The notes beneath the pieces were generated by a model. It did not search any database. It was not told the origin of the DNA and saw nothing but the letters and a program-made list of their open reading frames with translations. The position numbers and the translations under genes were made by a program. DNA of 64,000 bases from Mesorhizobium sp. ES1-4 (lineage in GTDB: Bacteria > Pseudomonadota > Alphaproteobacteria > Rhizobiales > Rhizobiaceae). Shown here one piece after another: positions 39,518-48,392 of this stretch (positions within the stretch are counted from its first letter, which is position 1; each line of letters starts with the position of its first letter). The stretch is taken from contig NZ_JAIUGV010000007.1 of assembly GCF_020164745.1 (NCBI RefSeq), positions 124,001 to 188,000 of the forward strand, read 5' to 3'.

Positions 39518-40296
39518 TGGTCGAACTCACGCTCCCCAAGAATTCCAAGGTCCAGCAGGGCAAGACCTGGCCGAAGCCCGAGGGCGCGACGAACCTGCGC
39601 GAATACCGCATCTACCGCTGGTCGCCGGACGATGACGAGAACCCGCGCATGGACACCTATTTCGTCGACATGGACGATTGCGGGCCGATGGTTCTCGATG
39701 CCCTGCTGTGGATCAAGAACAAGATCGACCCGACGCTGACGCTGCGCCGCTCCTGCCGCGAAGGCATTTGCGGCTCCTGCGCCATGAACATCGACGGCTC
39801 GAACACGCTCGCCTGCACCAAGGGCTGCGACGACATTTCAGGCGCGGTCAAGATCTATCCGCTGCCGCATATGCCCGTGATCAAGGACCTGGTGCCAGAC
39901 CTTACCAATTTCTACGCCCAGCACGCCTCGATCGAGCCGTGGCTGAAGACGGTGTCGCCGACGCCCGCCAAGGAGTGGCTGCAGAGCCATGAGGACCGCG
40001 AAAAGCTCGACGGGCTCTATGAGTGCATCCTGTGCGCCTGCTGCTCCACATCGTGCCCGAGCTACTGGTGGAACGGCGACCGCTATCTCGGCCCGGCGAC
40101 GCTGCTGCAGGCCTATCGCTGGCTGATCGACAGCCGCGACGAGGCCAAGGGCGAACGGCTCGACAATCTCGAAGACCCGTTCCGGCTCTATCGCTGCCAC
40201 ACCATCATGAACTGCGCGCAGACCTGCCCCAAGGGGCTGAACCCCGCGAAGGCGATCGCCGAAATCAAGAAGATGATGGTGGAGAGACGGGTTTAG
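39517..40296 (+). CDS. sdhB: Succinate dehydrogenase iron-sulfur subunit
   Basis: This 259-residue subunit carries three clusters: 2Fe-2S ligands in [16 protein letters not shown] and TLACTKGC, 4Fe-4S in [16 protein letters not shown] and 3Fe-4S in [17 protein letters not shown]. It passes electrons from SdhA to quinone. It overlaps the DUF3052 gene by one base. No clear terminator follows. Confidence 0.97.
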   Translation: MVELTLPKNSKVQQGKTWPKPEGATNLREYRIYRWSPDDDENPRMDTYFVDMDDCGPMVLDALLWIKNKIDPTLTLRRSCREGICGSCAMNIDGSNTLACTKGCDDISGAVKIYPLPHMPVIKDLVPDLTNFYAQHASIEPWLKTVSPTPAKEWLQSHEDREKLDGLYECILCACCSTSCPSYWWNGDRYLGPATLLQAYRWLIDSRDEAKGERLDNLEDPFRLYRCHTIMNCAQTCPKGLNPAKAIAEIKKMMVERRV

Positions 40297-40682
40297 GAGG
40301 CCTAGCGTCCTGTCCCCGTTCGAAAACTTGGCCGCTCGATCGGAACGTCGAATTCGCTGACGGTCCAGGTGACGCATGACGCCGCCAACCAGCGCCATGG
40401 CATTAGACGGCGTGGTGATTGCCGCGGACGACCTTGGAATCTGCCTTGCTCGGCCATCTCTTGCATGGGCCGCTGACCGCGAGTGAATTGTTGACGCGCC
40501 AAACGCCACGATCATCATTTCCAAGCATGTCGCTCGGCAGAACGGAGGATACTTCTCGGCGGCTTACATTAGCAGCAACGTAAATAATCGTTTGTTGTAA
40601 CCGGAGTCGCACAGCATTGTCTTAGTATAGTTTTAAGCTATCTTCGATATCCACCTTGAGATCGTCGCTCGAGTGTAAAGTG
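40297..40682. other. Intergenic region between sdhB and the opgB-like gene
   Basis: 386 bases with no gene I can support. The right part (about 40550-40650) is markedly AT-rich, with TAGTATAGTTTTAAGC, and probably holds the promoter for the next gene. Confidence 0.5.
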
Positions 40683-42326
40683 ATGCGCAGCTTTATCATG
40701 ACTCGCTACCGGCTGTCTGGATCTTTGATCAGTGCCGCAACAGTGGGGTCGCTCACTTGGCTCGTGTCGCTGATCTATTTCCAGGAGAAGGCGCTACTCG
40801 CGGCTCTTGGCTTGGGAGCCCTGATCCCACTCTTATTGCTGGATCACATCCGGAATAAAAAGCCTGACCAGTCAAAAAGCAGGTGGTTCAAAGTCTATTT
40901 CTCGCTGGTCCCCTGCTTGCTTTTCCTTGTGTATGTCTATCTCGAAAGCGTCTTCGGCTATTTTGATTGGGGCGCGATGCTCATGCATGTCGATGCGGGC
41001 ATTCTGACGCCCGGTGTCGTTCTCGAATATCTGATGAATACCGGAAGCACGATACTAATCATTACAGTCGTTCTCTTCGGCCTTGGCGCGCTGAAGGCGC
41101 GTGGCACGCTGACAAGAGCATTGGACGTTGCCTTGATGGCAGTCTTTCTGGCGGCAAATCCAATGCTGACGCGTCCGATCTCGGCAGCGATCCATCCCAA
41201 CCCGCTGCATGATTTCCTGTCCAAGCGGTTCGTCGATGTCACTTCCTTGACAAAGCCGGAGGCTGGAACAGCGTCAGTCGCCGTCGCGCGGAAGAACCTC
41301 ATTCATATTTTCATCGAAAGCGCCGAGCGTACCTACATGAACGAGGCCGAGTTCGGCGATGTCATGGGTCCGCTGCTAGAATTCGATAGGCGTGGCCTTT
41401 CGGCAACCAACATGGTGCAGCTTGCCTACACCAACAACTCCATGGCCGGGATGGTGGCGGCGAACTGCGGAACGCCGTTGCTGATGACGTATTTCACGAC
41501 GCGCCAGTATCTGGAGGAGAATTCGCAATTCCTGCCAGGCCTGACCTGCCTGGGAGACATTCTGAAGGCGCGGGGCTATCAGCAGAATTTCATATCCGGT
41601 TGGCCGCTCAGCTTCACCGGTCAAGGATCATTCTTTGCCACCCACGGCTACTCGTCGCTCTTTGGCGGATCGGAGGTTGTGGCTGCCGTCCCCGGAAAAG
41701 GCAGTCCTTTTGGAGCCGACGACGCCCAGGTTCTGGCTTTGAGCCTCGACGTTATGCGGCATGCGCAGCGGGCCGGCGAACCGTTCTCACTGACGATTGC
41801 CGTCAGTGGCGGACATGCGATGGATGGCTATCTGACTGATGAATGTATCGGCAAGACAGGGCTTCCTCCCCAAGCCCCACATATTCTTCATGCGGTGAAA
41901 TGCACAAATATGCTCATCGCGGACTTCATCCACAAAGCCGAAGCCGAAGGTCTGATGGCGAACACAATTCTTGCGTTGCAAAGCGACCACCTCAGCGCGC
42001 CGAGCACAGTCACGGATCGCTTGAACCAATACGAACGACGCAACTTTTTCTCGGTATCGGGGGATGGCATTCCTTCCAAAGCGTATGCCGGACTGTCTGG
42101 CACGATCGACATATTTCCCACCATTCTGGACGCGCTAGGTTTGCTGCCGCGCAATGGCCAGGCTGCCTTTGGCGTGTCGCTGCTCGGGGATCGACCGGCG
42201 CTGGCTCAGGAACTTGGACAGGCTCGGTTCGATAGCTCGATCTATGCCGAGGACGTGCTCGTCAGATCGTTCTGGCAGCTGAAACCGGCGCGGACGGCTG
42301 TGGCGTCTGGGGCTGATGCACGCTAG
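40683..42326 (+). CDS. OpgB/MdoB-like phosphoglycerol transferase (sulfatase superfamily)
   Basis: A 547-residue inner-membrane protein with about five N-terminal helices (residues 8-170) and a periplasmic alkaline-phosphatase-like domain. Landmarks are NLIHIFIESAERTYMNEAE, NNSMAGMVAANCGTPLL, SFTGQGSFFATHGYSS and LALQSDHLSAPS. The AGMVAxxCG motif is that of OpgB, which transfers phosphoglycerol to periplasmic glucans; CgmB does this for cyclic glucan in rhizobia. The position held by Thr in E. coli OpgB (TIAGM) is Ser here. Base composition is visibly less GC-rich than the surroundings. Its TAG stop is the first three bases of a repeat. Confidence 0.8.
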   Translation: MRSFIMTRYRLSGSLISAATVGSLTWLVSLIYFQEKALLAALGLGALIPLLLLDHIRNKKPDQSKSRWFKVYFSLVPCLLFLVYVYLESVFGYFDWGAMLMHVDAGILTPGVVLEYLMNTGSTILIITVVLFGLGALKARGTLTRALDVALMAVFLAANPMLTRPISAAIHPNPLHDFLSKRFVDVTSLTKPEAGTASVAVARKNLIHIFIESAERTYMNEAEFGDVMGPLLEFDRRGLSATNMVQLAYTNNSMAGMVAANCGTPLLMTYFTTRQYLEENSQFLPGLTCLGDILKARGYQQNFISGWPLSFTGQGSFFATHGYSSLFGGSEVVAAVPGKGSPFGADDAQVLALSLDVMRHAQRAGEPFSLTIAVSGGHAMDGYLTDECIGKTGLPPQAPHILHAVKCTNMLIADFIHKAEAEGLMANTILALQSDHLSAPSTVTDRLNQYERRNFFSVSGDGIPSKAYAGLSGTIDIFPTILDALGLLPRNGQAAFGVSLLGDRPALAQELGQARFDSSIYAEDVLVRSFWQLKPARTAVASGADAR

Positions 42327-42427
42327 AGCGGTTCAGCGTTTGATAGAATCGCTGAACCGCTCTAGCTCTTTGTTTTCACGCAGTTCCGGACGGAAAACCG
42401 CTGCGCACTTTTCCTGGAATTGCTCTA
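42324..42427. repeat. Dispersed ~103-bp repeat, family B, copy 1
   Basis: TAGAGCGGTTCAGCG at 42324-42338 and CGCTGAACCGCTCTA at 42350-42364 form a perfect 15-pair hairpin with an 11-base loop. Then come CTCTTTGTTTTCACGCAGTT, GGACGGAAAACCGCTGC and CTTTTCCTGGAATTGCTCTA. The first three bases are the stop codon of the OpgB-like gene. It could serve as that gene's terminator. Confidence 0.92.
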
Positions 42428-42574
42428 ATGCCGACGCGAGCGCCGGGACAGAAGATGATGCTCGAGCGGCGGTAGAGCGGCTTAGGCTCATATGCAGCGA
42501 TGACGTTCCGGCCTGTCGCAACGCTTCGATGTCTGTCAAAATCATCCGCGCCGACAAACAGCGAATAGTTATCC
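42428..42574. other. Short intergenic gap between the repeat and yceH
   Basis: About 150 bases. A minus-strand frame here would encode a fragment such as NYSLFVGADDFDRHRS, but it has no start context or recognisable family and runs into the repeat. I see no supported gene. Confidence 0.4.
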
Positions 42575-43207
42575 ATGACCGATTCTGACCTTCCCATCCT
42601 GTCTCCCGTCGAGGCGCGGCTTCTCGGCTGCCTGATCGAGAAGAGGGAGCTTACCCCGGACGTCTATCCGCTGACGCTCAACGCGGCGCTTGCGGCGGCC
42701 AACCAGAAGACGGCGCGCGACCCTGTCATGGCGCTGGAGCAGACAGAGGTGCACCGGGCACTGAAGCTCCTCGAACAGAAGGGACTTGTGCGGCAGATGT
42801 TCGGCTCGCGCGTGGAGCGCTACGAGCATCAGATGGCGCAGCGCTTCTCGCTGACGACGCCGCAGACCGCGTTGCTCGGCCTGCTCCTGCTGCGCGGGCC
42901 ACAGACGGCGCACGAACTCCTGGCGCGCGCTGAGCGCATGACGCGTTTTTCGTCGATCGAAGACCTGCGTACCGAACTCGACATGCTGATCGGCCGCCGG
43001 CCGCCGCTGGTCCAGGAAATCCCGCGCGGGCCTGGCCAGCGTGAGGACCGCTACGTGCATCTCCTCTCCGGACCTGTCGATGCCGCGGCGCTTTCGGCGC
43101 AGCGCAGCGTGGCTGCAATGCCCGTCTCCGACCTGGAAGCGCGGTTGGAGGCGCTGGAGCAGGAAGTCGCGGCATTGCGCGCCAGGCTTGACGCGCTCGG
43201 AGCTTAG
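42575..43207 (+). CDS. yceH: YceH/DUF480 family protein
   Basis: This 210-residue protein has two winged-helix domains. It starts with LPILSPVEARLLGCLIEKRE and contains YPLTLNAALAAANQKTARDP, diagnostic of the YceH (DUF480) family. The C-terminus is a coiled coil (DLEARLEALEQEVAALRARL). Role unknown. The ATG follows AGTTATCC, a poor ribosome site. Its TAG stop is the first codon of the second family-B repeat. Confidence 0.92.
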   Translation: MTDSDLPILSPVEARLLGCLIEKRELTPDVYPLTLNAALAAANQKTARDPVMALEQTEVHRALKLLEQKGLVRQMFGSRVERYEHQMAQRFSLTTPQTALLGLLLLRGPQTAHELLARAERMTRFSSIEDLRTELDMLIGRRPPLVQEIPRGPGQREDRYVHLLSGPVDAAALSAQRSVAAMPVSDLEARLEALEQEVAALRARLDALGA

Positions 43208-43307
43208 AGCGGTTCAGCTTTCGATAGAATCGCTGATCCGCTCTAACTCTTTGTTTTCACGCAATTCCGGACGGAAAACCGCTACGCACTTTTCCTGGAT
43301 TGCTCTA
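43205..43307. repeat. Dispersed ~103-bp repeat, family B, copy 2
   Basis: TAGAGCGGTTCAGC and GCTGATCCGCTCTA (one mismatch in the stem) flank TTTCGATAGAATC. The same right half as copy 1 follows, ending in TTGCTCTA. Identity to copy 1 over about 100 bases is high. As in copy 1, TAG at the left end is the stop codon of the gene before it. Confidence 0.92.
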
Positions 43308-43381
43308 GCTGCGTCGACGCGCTTGGGCGACCTGCCCTCGTCCCGCGCCCATGGCGCGTCGATGCGTTTACGCGGCCGGTT

Positions 43382-43807
43382 TCACCCGAGCCTGGTGTCG
43401 AGCGACACGTTGATCGCGCCGAGCGCCTTGGAAACCGGGCATTCGGCTTTGGCCTTCTCGGCCAGTTCCTTGAATTTCCCAGCGTCGATGCCGGGCACCT
43501 TGCCGACCAGCGTGATGGCGCTGCCGGTGATGCCGGTACCGGGAACCAGCGTCACCACGGCCTTGGCGTCGAGCTCTTCCGCCGGCGTGCCGTTCTCGGC
43601 CAGGAAATGCGACAGCTGCATGGCGTAGCAGCCGGCATGGGCGGCAGCGATCAGTTCCTCCGGATTGGTGCCGGATTTGCCGCTCTCGTCCTCGAACCGC
43701 GCCTTGAACGAATAGGGCGTGGACTTCAAGGTCCCGCTCTGGGTGTCGAGCGTGCCCTTGCCCTCTTTCAGATTGCCTTTCCAGACGGCGTTTGCGGTGC
43801 GGTCCAT
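43382..43807 (-). CDS. osmC: OsmC/Ohr-family peroxide-reducing protein
   Basis: This 141-residue protein has the OsmC pattern: DRTANAVWKGNLKEGKGTL at the start, the first redox cysteine in AAAHAGCYAMQLSHFL and the second in KAECPVSKAL. Members reduce organic hydroperoxides with lipoyl or other thiols. Spacing and length fit OsmC rather than Ohr. Long in-frame upstream sequence exists, but CCAGGAGGAC directly precedes the ATG at 43805-43807. Convergent with yceH. Confidence 0.92.
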   Translation of the reverse strand: MDRTANAVWKGNLKEGKGTLDTQSGTLKSTPYSFKARFEDESGKSGTNPEELIAAAHAGCYAMQLSHFLAENGTPAEELDAKAVVTLVPGTGITGSAITLVGKVPGIDAGKFKELAEKAKAECPVSKALGAINVSLDTRLG

Positions 43808-44018
43808 GGAGTCCTCCTGGGTTGTCGTGAACTGGTCTTGGGTCAGCGTCCAGCCAACTATAGCGCGGGCGTGCGTGAAGACCACTGCGCTGTTTGGACC
43901 ACGGCACGATGACGGTCCCTTTCCTCCGGGAAAAATAAGCATGCAAGAATGTCGGCTTCCATCCCGGCCGGCCGTCCTGCGGGGCGGCCACGGGATTTGT
44001 GGCCGGATGGAGGTTCAC

Positions 44019-44246
44019 ATGGACAATCTGTTTTTTGCACTGTGGAAGAGGCCGGGCCGCGGGCTTCAGCGACGGGAAGAGTTCTGGCTGGCCTCGCCGG
44101 CGTCCGGCTTCGGCAGGCTGCTGGCGGCGGTTGCCGTCATCGCGGTCGCGGCATGCCTTCTCGATCATGCGGCGGCGGTCGCGGGCAAGACTGACACGAT
44201 TGCCGCCGCATCCCATGGTTTGCCGCAAAAAGGGAGCTTGAAATGA
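44019..44246 (+). CDS. 75-residue membrane protein of unknown function, overlapping the YCII gene
   Basis: From the ATG at 44019, preceded by GGATGGAGG, it starts MDNLFFALWKRPGRGLQRRE, followed by one hydrophobic helix (GFGRLLAAVAVIAVAACLL) and a polar tail. Its stop overlaps the next start as ATGA, which supports it being translated. I do not recognise a family; an alternative in-frame ATG lies 12 bases upstream. Confidence 0.6.
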   Translation: MDNLFFALWKRPGRGLQRREEFWLASPASGFGRLLAAVAVIAVAACLLDHAAAVAGKTDTIAAASHGLPQKGSLK

Positions 44247-44599
44247 AATATGTCTGCCTGGTCTATGGTGAGGAAAAACACCTTCATGCACTCACCGCCG
44301 ATGGCGGCGCCAAGCTCGACGCCGACTCGCTGGCCTATGACAGGTTGCTCGCCCAGCAAGGCAAGCTGATCATCGCGCAAGCGCTGCAGCCGGTGAAAAC
44401 GGCAAAGACCGTACGGCGGCGCAAGGGCAAGCAACTGCTCACGGACGGCCCGTTCGCGGAGACCAAGGAACAATTGCTCGGTTTCGTCATGGTCGAGGCC
44501 GCCACTCTCGAGGAGGCGCTGGACATCGCCGCCGGCATTCCGCTGGCCGAACTCGGGATGATCGAGGTCCGGGCTGTTTACGACGTCCCGGGGTCGTAG
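44243..44599 (+). CDS. YCII-related (DGPF-type) protein
   Basis: This 118-residue protein starts KYVCLVYGEEKHLHALTAD and carries the family signature LLTDGPFAETKEQLLGFVMVE, followed by EALDIAAGIPLAELGMIEVR. These DGPF/YCII proteins often sit next to ECF sigma-factor genes and are of unknown function; no sigma gene is adjacent here. It overlaps the 75-residue membrane gene by four bases. Confidence 0.9.
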   Translation: MKYVCLVYGEEKHLHALTADGGAKLDADSLAYDRLLAQQGKLIIAQALQPVKTAKTVRRRKGKQLLTDGPFAETKEQLLGFVMVEAATLEEALDIAAGIPLAELGMIEVRAVYDVPGS

Positions 44600-44750
44600 G
44601 CGCAAATTGGCGGCCGGGGTCGTGAATCGGCTTGTTACTCGCCGAAATTCACCTGCCGCAAATGGAATTTTCTTCGCCGGAGGCAGCTCTCGCGTGTTGA
44701 AGCAACGCGACAGTTCTCCTATCGTCGCCGGGATTTTCGGGGATTTGGAC

Positions 44751-45281
44751 ATGCCTTTCCTGATTGCTGTCCTTGGCGTGCTCGGAGCGGCGGCGTTCTG
44801 GTGGTACCGGATGAAGGCCATGAACGACGCCGCGCGCGAGGTCGCCGACGTCGTCGGGCGCGTGCAAGGCAACATCAGGCGCAAGAAGCTGCGCAGCCAG
44901 GCCGCACTCTCGCCGTTGACGGCGATCGACGATCCGGTGGTCGCCGCCGCGACGCTGATTACCGCATTGGTTTCGGAAGATGGCCCGGTTCTGCCGCTGC
45001 GCGAGGCGGTCATCCGCGAGGTGATTTCGCAAATCGCGGAGAGCCAGAAGAAGACCGACGAGGCGGTTGTCTATGCCAAGTGGGCTGCCGCGCAGGTCGG
45101 CGACACCACCATGGTCATCGACAGGTTGGCGCCCTTTCTGCGCGAACGCCTCGACCCGAACGAACGGGACGATCTGCTACGGATGCTGAACCGGGTGGCT
45201 CAGGGCGGAGAGCAGCGCGTGAAGATAGCGGATCAGCGCATGCTGCGGCTGCGCCAGAAGCTCGGTTTCGAGGTGAACTGA
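44751..45281 (+). CDS. Membrane-anchored TerB-like protein
   Basis: This 176-residue protein has one N-terminal transmembrane helix (FLIAVLGVLGAAAFWWY). A charged linker follows, then an all-helical domain: LSPLTAIDDPVVAAATLITA, EAVIREVISQIAESQKKTDE and NERDDLLRMLNRVAQ. The acidic helical layout is like the TerB/DjlA N-terminal domain, but metal-site residues are not obvious. The frame is open from 44607; the ATG at 44751 places the membrane helix at the N-terminus. No known partner gene nearby. Confidence 0.65.
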   Translation: MPFLIAVLGVLGAAAFWWYRMKAMNDAAREVADVVGRVQGNIRRKKLRSQAALSPLTAIDDPVVAAATLITALVSEDGPVLPLREAVIREVISQIAESQKKTDEAVVYAKWAAAQVGDTTMVIDRLAPFLRERLDPNERDDLLRMLNRVAQGGEQRVKIADQRMLRLRQKLGFEVN

Positions 45282-45290
45282 GGGCTCGCC

Positions 45291-45474
45291 TTCTCGTCAT
45301 TCCATGGCGGAGCAAGGAGCGCAGCGACGCGGCGCAGACCATAGAATCCATTCCGTTACGTATAGCCGTTGCAGCGGTGCAGAATTGTGCTCGGCTGCAT
45401 CCTTCGACCAAGGTCACGGCACGGATCCTCGGGTCTGCACGTCCGCTTCGCTCCCGCTCCGTCGGTGGACGACG
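45291..45474. repeat. Dispersed repeat family A, second full copy
   Basis: CTCGTCATTCCATGGCGGAGC and GGAGCGCAGCGACGCGGCGC at the left match the element at 23325. GATCCTCGGGTCTGCAC and CTCCGTCGGTGGACGACG at the right are its mirror arm. It fills the space between two convergent genes. Confidence 0.85.
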
Positions 45475-45501
45475 TCGCGGCCTCGGCCAATTGCCAGGCC
45501 A

Positions 45502-46761
45502 TCAGATCGCCTCGCCCTTCAGCAGGCGCGGCGTGCCGGCCGAAAGCCCCGACGCCTGGCGAATGAAGAACTCCTTCAGGCGTGGCATGCGTTCGACGAG
45601 GCCGAGGCCGATATCGCGGACGGTGCGCAGCGGGGCGATGTCGTTGGAAAACAGCCGGTTCAGCACGTCGGTCGTGACACCCATCTGCACCGTATCGAAA
45701 CGGCGCCATTGCTGGTAACGTTCCAGCACGTCGAGCGCGCCGATGTCCTGGCCGAGCCGGTCGGCTTCGACGATCACCTCGGCAAGTGCGGCCACGTCCT
45801 TGAAGCCGAGATTGAGGCCCTGGCCGGCGATGGGATGGATGCCATGAGCGGCATCGCCGGCAAGCGCGACGCGCGGTGCGACGAAGGCGCGCGCAAGGGT
45901 GAGGCCGAGCGGCCAGGCGCGCGGCTTGTCGGCGACGCGGATGTCCCCGAGCTTGAGGCCGAAGCGCTGTTCGAGTTCATGCTCGAAGACGAGATCGTCG
46001 CCGCCCACGAGCGCCTTGGCATCCTCCGTCCGTTCGACCCAGACGATCGACGAGCGGTTGGTGCCGTCCTCGTCGGGCTTCAGCGGCAGCGTGGCGAAGG
46101 GGCCGGCGGGGAGGAAATGTTCCTCGGCGCGGCCGTTGTGCGGGCGTTCATGCGCCACGGTGCAGACGATGCCGGACTGGCCGTATTCCCATTTCACCGT
46201 CTTGATGCCGGCCATGTCGCGCAGTTTCGAATTGACACCGTCGGCGGCAACCAGCAGCCGCGCCGTCAGCGCGGCGCCGTCGGCCAGATGCACCGAGATG
46301 CCGGCGCCGCTGGTTTCGAAGCCCTGCACGGCGACGCCTTCGATGATGTCGATGCCGAGCTTTTCGGCCCTGGCCCGCAAGGCGCCGTTCAATGCTTTGT
46401 TGGCCACCATGTGCGCGAAGGGCTCGCCCGGCGCCACCTCGCCGCCGAAGGTCAGGAAGACCGGGCGCACCGGATCGGCGCTGCGTGAATCGGTGATGAT
46501 CATCTCGGTGATCGCTTGCGCCTTCGGCGCGATCTCGGCCCAGACGCCGAGCTGGTCGAGCATGCGGCAGGCGGCCGCGGCGATGGCCGAGGCGCGGCCA
46601 TCCCTTTGCCAGGAACCGGCCGGCGCGGCATCGACCAGCGCCACGGCAAGACCCGGGCGAGCCTGCTTCAGCGAGACGGCGGCGGCCAGGCCGACATAGC
46701 CGGCGCCGGCGACGAGGACATCGAGCCCGGATCTGGTCTTGGCATCCGCGTTGCGTTCCAT
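45502..46761 (-). CDS. UbiH/UbiF/Coq6-family FAD-dependent hydroxylase
   Basis: A protein of about 419 residues with the FAD loop VAGAGYVGLAAAVSLKQARP, the DG motif LLVAADGVNSKLRDMAG and the GD motif VALAGDAAHGIHPIAGQGLN. These define ubiquinone-ring hydroxylases. Alphaproteobacteria may use one such enzyme (UbiL-like) for more than one ring position; which carbon it hydroxylates cannot be told. I chose the ATG at 46759-46761 with AAGGAG upstream; the frame extends 24 more codons. It diverges from tesB. Confidence 0.88.
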   Translation of the reverse strand: MERNADAKTRSGLDVLVAGAGYVGLAAAVSLKQARPGLAVALVDAAPAGSWQRDGRASAIAAAACRMLDQLGVWAEIAPKAQAITEMIITDSRSADPVRPVFLTFGGEVAPGEPFAHMVANKALNGALRARAEKLGIDIIEGVAVQGFETSGAGISVHLADGAALTARLLVAADGVNSKLRDMAGIKTVKWEYGQSGIVCTVAHERPHNGRAEEHFLPAGPFATLPLKPDEDGTNRSSIVWVERTEDAKALVGGDDLVFEHELEQRFGLKLGDIRVADKPRAWPLGLTLARAFVAPRVALAGDAAHGIHPIAGQGLNLGFKDVAALAEVIVEADRLGQDIGALDVLERYQQWRRFDTVQMGVTTDVLNRLFSNDIAPLRTVRDIGLGLVERMPRLKEFFIRQASGLSAGTPRLLKGEAI

Positions 46762-46860
46762 TGTCTTGGCTCCTTGCTTGCCGCCCGGGGCCGGCGCCCT
46801 TGACGGCCCGTTCTTCCTGTCGGAAACCGCCATAGCAATTTTGCGGCGAGGTCACAAAAC

Positions 46861-47721
46861 ATGACGGCGGCCATGGACGAGCTTCTGCGCATTCTCGACC
46901 TCGAGAGGCTGGAACACAATCTGTATCGTGGTCGCAGCCCCCAGGTAGAGTGGCAGCGGGTGTTTGGCGGCCAAACGATCGCGCAAGCGCTGGTGGCGGC
47001 GCAGCGGACCGTGGAGCCAGACCGTTTCGTGCATTCGCTGCACGGCTATTTCATGCGCCCGGGCGACATCAAGGTGCCGATCATCTACGAGGTCGATCGC
47101 ATCCGCGACGGCGGCTCCTTCACTACGCGGCGCGTGCTGGCGATCCAGCACGGACAGGCGATCTTTTCGCTGGAGGCTTCGTTCCAGGTCGACGAGAAGG
47201 GGCTCGAGCACCAGTTCGCGCTCCCCGACGACGTGCCGCCGCCGGAGGGCCTGAAGACGCAGCGGCAACTGCTCGAAACCGCCGACCGGGTGCCGGAGGC
47301 GGTGCGCCGTTTCTGGGCCCGCGAGCGACCGCTGGAACTGCGGCCCGTCAATCTCCAGCACTATGAAAGCCGCGACAAGCTGCCGCCCCGGCAGAATGTC
47401 TGGATCCGCCTTGCCGGCCCGGTTCCCGATGATCGCGCGCTGCAGTCGGTGCTGCTCGCCTACCTCTCCGACATGACGCTGCTCGACACCTCGACCTTCG
47501 CGCATGGGCGCGGCCTGTTCGATCCCGACATCCAGGCCGCCAGCCTCGACCATTCGATGTGGTTCCACCGGCCGCATTCCCTCGATGGCTGGCTGCTCTA
47601 TGCGCAGGACAGTCCGTCAAGCTCGGGATCGCGTGGCTTCAGCCGCGGCACGCTCTATGCCCGTGACGGCACGCTGATTGCCTCGATGGCCCAGGAAGGC
47701 TTGATCCGGCTCAAACGTTGA
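46861..47721 (+). CDS. tesB: Acyl-CoA thioesterase II
   Basis: This 286-residue double-hotdog thioesterase hydrolyses medium- and long-chain acyl-CoA. It has NLYRGRSPQVEWQRVFGGQ, FVHSLHGYFMRPGD and GGSFTTRRVLAIQ, with SLDHSMWFHRP near the second active-site half. The C-terminus GFSRGTLYARDGTLIASMAQEG is typical of TesB. Length is standard. It stands alone, divergent from the hydroxylase. Confidence 0.95.
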   Translation: MTAAMDELLRILDLERLEHNLYRGRSPQVEWQRVFGGQTIAQALVAAQRTVEPDRFVHSLHGYFMRPGDIKVPIIYEVDRIRDGGSFTTRRVLAIQHGQAIFSLEASFQVDEKGLEHQFALPDDVPPPEGLKTQRQLLETADRVPEAVRRFWARERPLELRPVNLQHYESRDKLPPRQNVWIRLAGPVPDDRALQSVLLAYLSDMTLLDTSTFAHGRGLFDPDIQAASLDHSMWFHRPHSLDGWLLYAQDSPSSSGSRGFSRGTLYARDGTLIASMAQEGLIRLKR

Positions 47722-47755
47722 GCGCTACAGGAGGCTTGTTCGCGCATATTCTTTT

Positions 47756-47842
47756 CCGAAAATGGGTTCCCCTTTTCGGAATCATGTTCAAAGCCGGCAA
47801 AATAGGCAATTTCGAAAAACTGCACACTTTTTGAGCATGCGA
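47756..47842. repeat. Short dispersed repeat with hairpin downstream of tesB
   Basis: CCGAAAA at 47756-47762 and TTTTCGG at 47773-47779 form a stem. Then come AATCATGTTC and TTCGAAAAACTGCACACTTTT. The pattern (CCGAAAA, TTTTCGG, AATCATG, then AAAACTGCACACTTTT) is one I associate with repeats common in Rhizobiales intergenic DNA. It may terminate tesB. Confidence 0.6.
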
Positions 47843-47923
47843 TGCACCGCAGGCGCCGACAGCTGCTGGCTCCCGCCGCTCCATTTCCTTTGTTTACAAC
47901 AAGTTAACAGGCTGCTTCCGCAC

Positions 47924-47940
47924 TTGGCACGGAGCTTGAT
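47924..47940 (+). promoter_or_regulatory. Sigma-54 promoter of glnK-amtB
   Basis: TTGGCACGGAGCTTGAT matches the -24/-12 pattern TGGCAC-N5-TTGC, with GA in place of GC at -12. The GG-to-GA spacing is ten bases, as required. It lies 83 bases before the glnK start, the place where NtrC/RpoN-driven promoters of glnK-amtB sit in other proteobacteria. Confidence 0.75.
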
Positions 47941-48016
47941 TTATCGTGAGCACTCTCCGGCTCTTTGGGATCGGTGAAGTCGTGCAAACGCGGGTCACCG
48001 CAACAGCAAAGGGTGA

Positions 48017-48361
<345 letters not shown>

Positions 48362-48392
48362 GCGGCGAACACGTATTCCAATGGAGAGTTCA

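Noticed and set aside
42376..42597. Possible minus-strand gene with the stretch NYSLFVGADDFDRHRS
   Set aside because: It has no convincing start signal, runs into the family-B repeat and overlaps the yceH start. It may be a relic, but I cannot support it.
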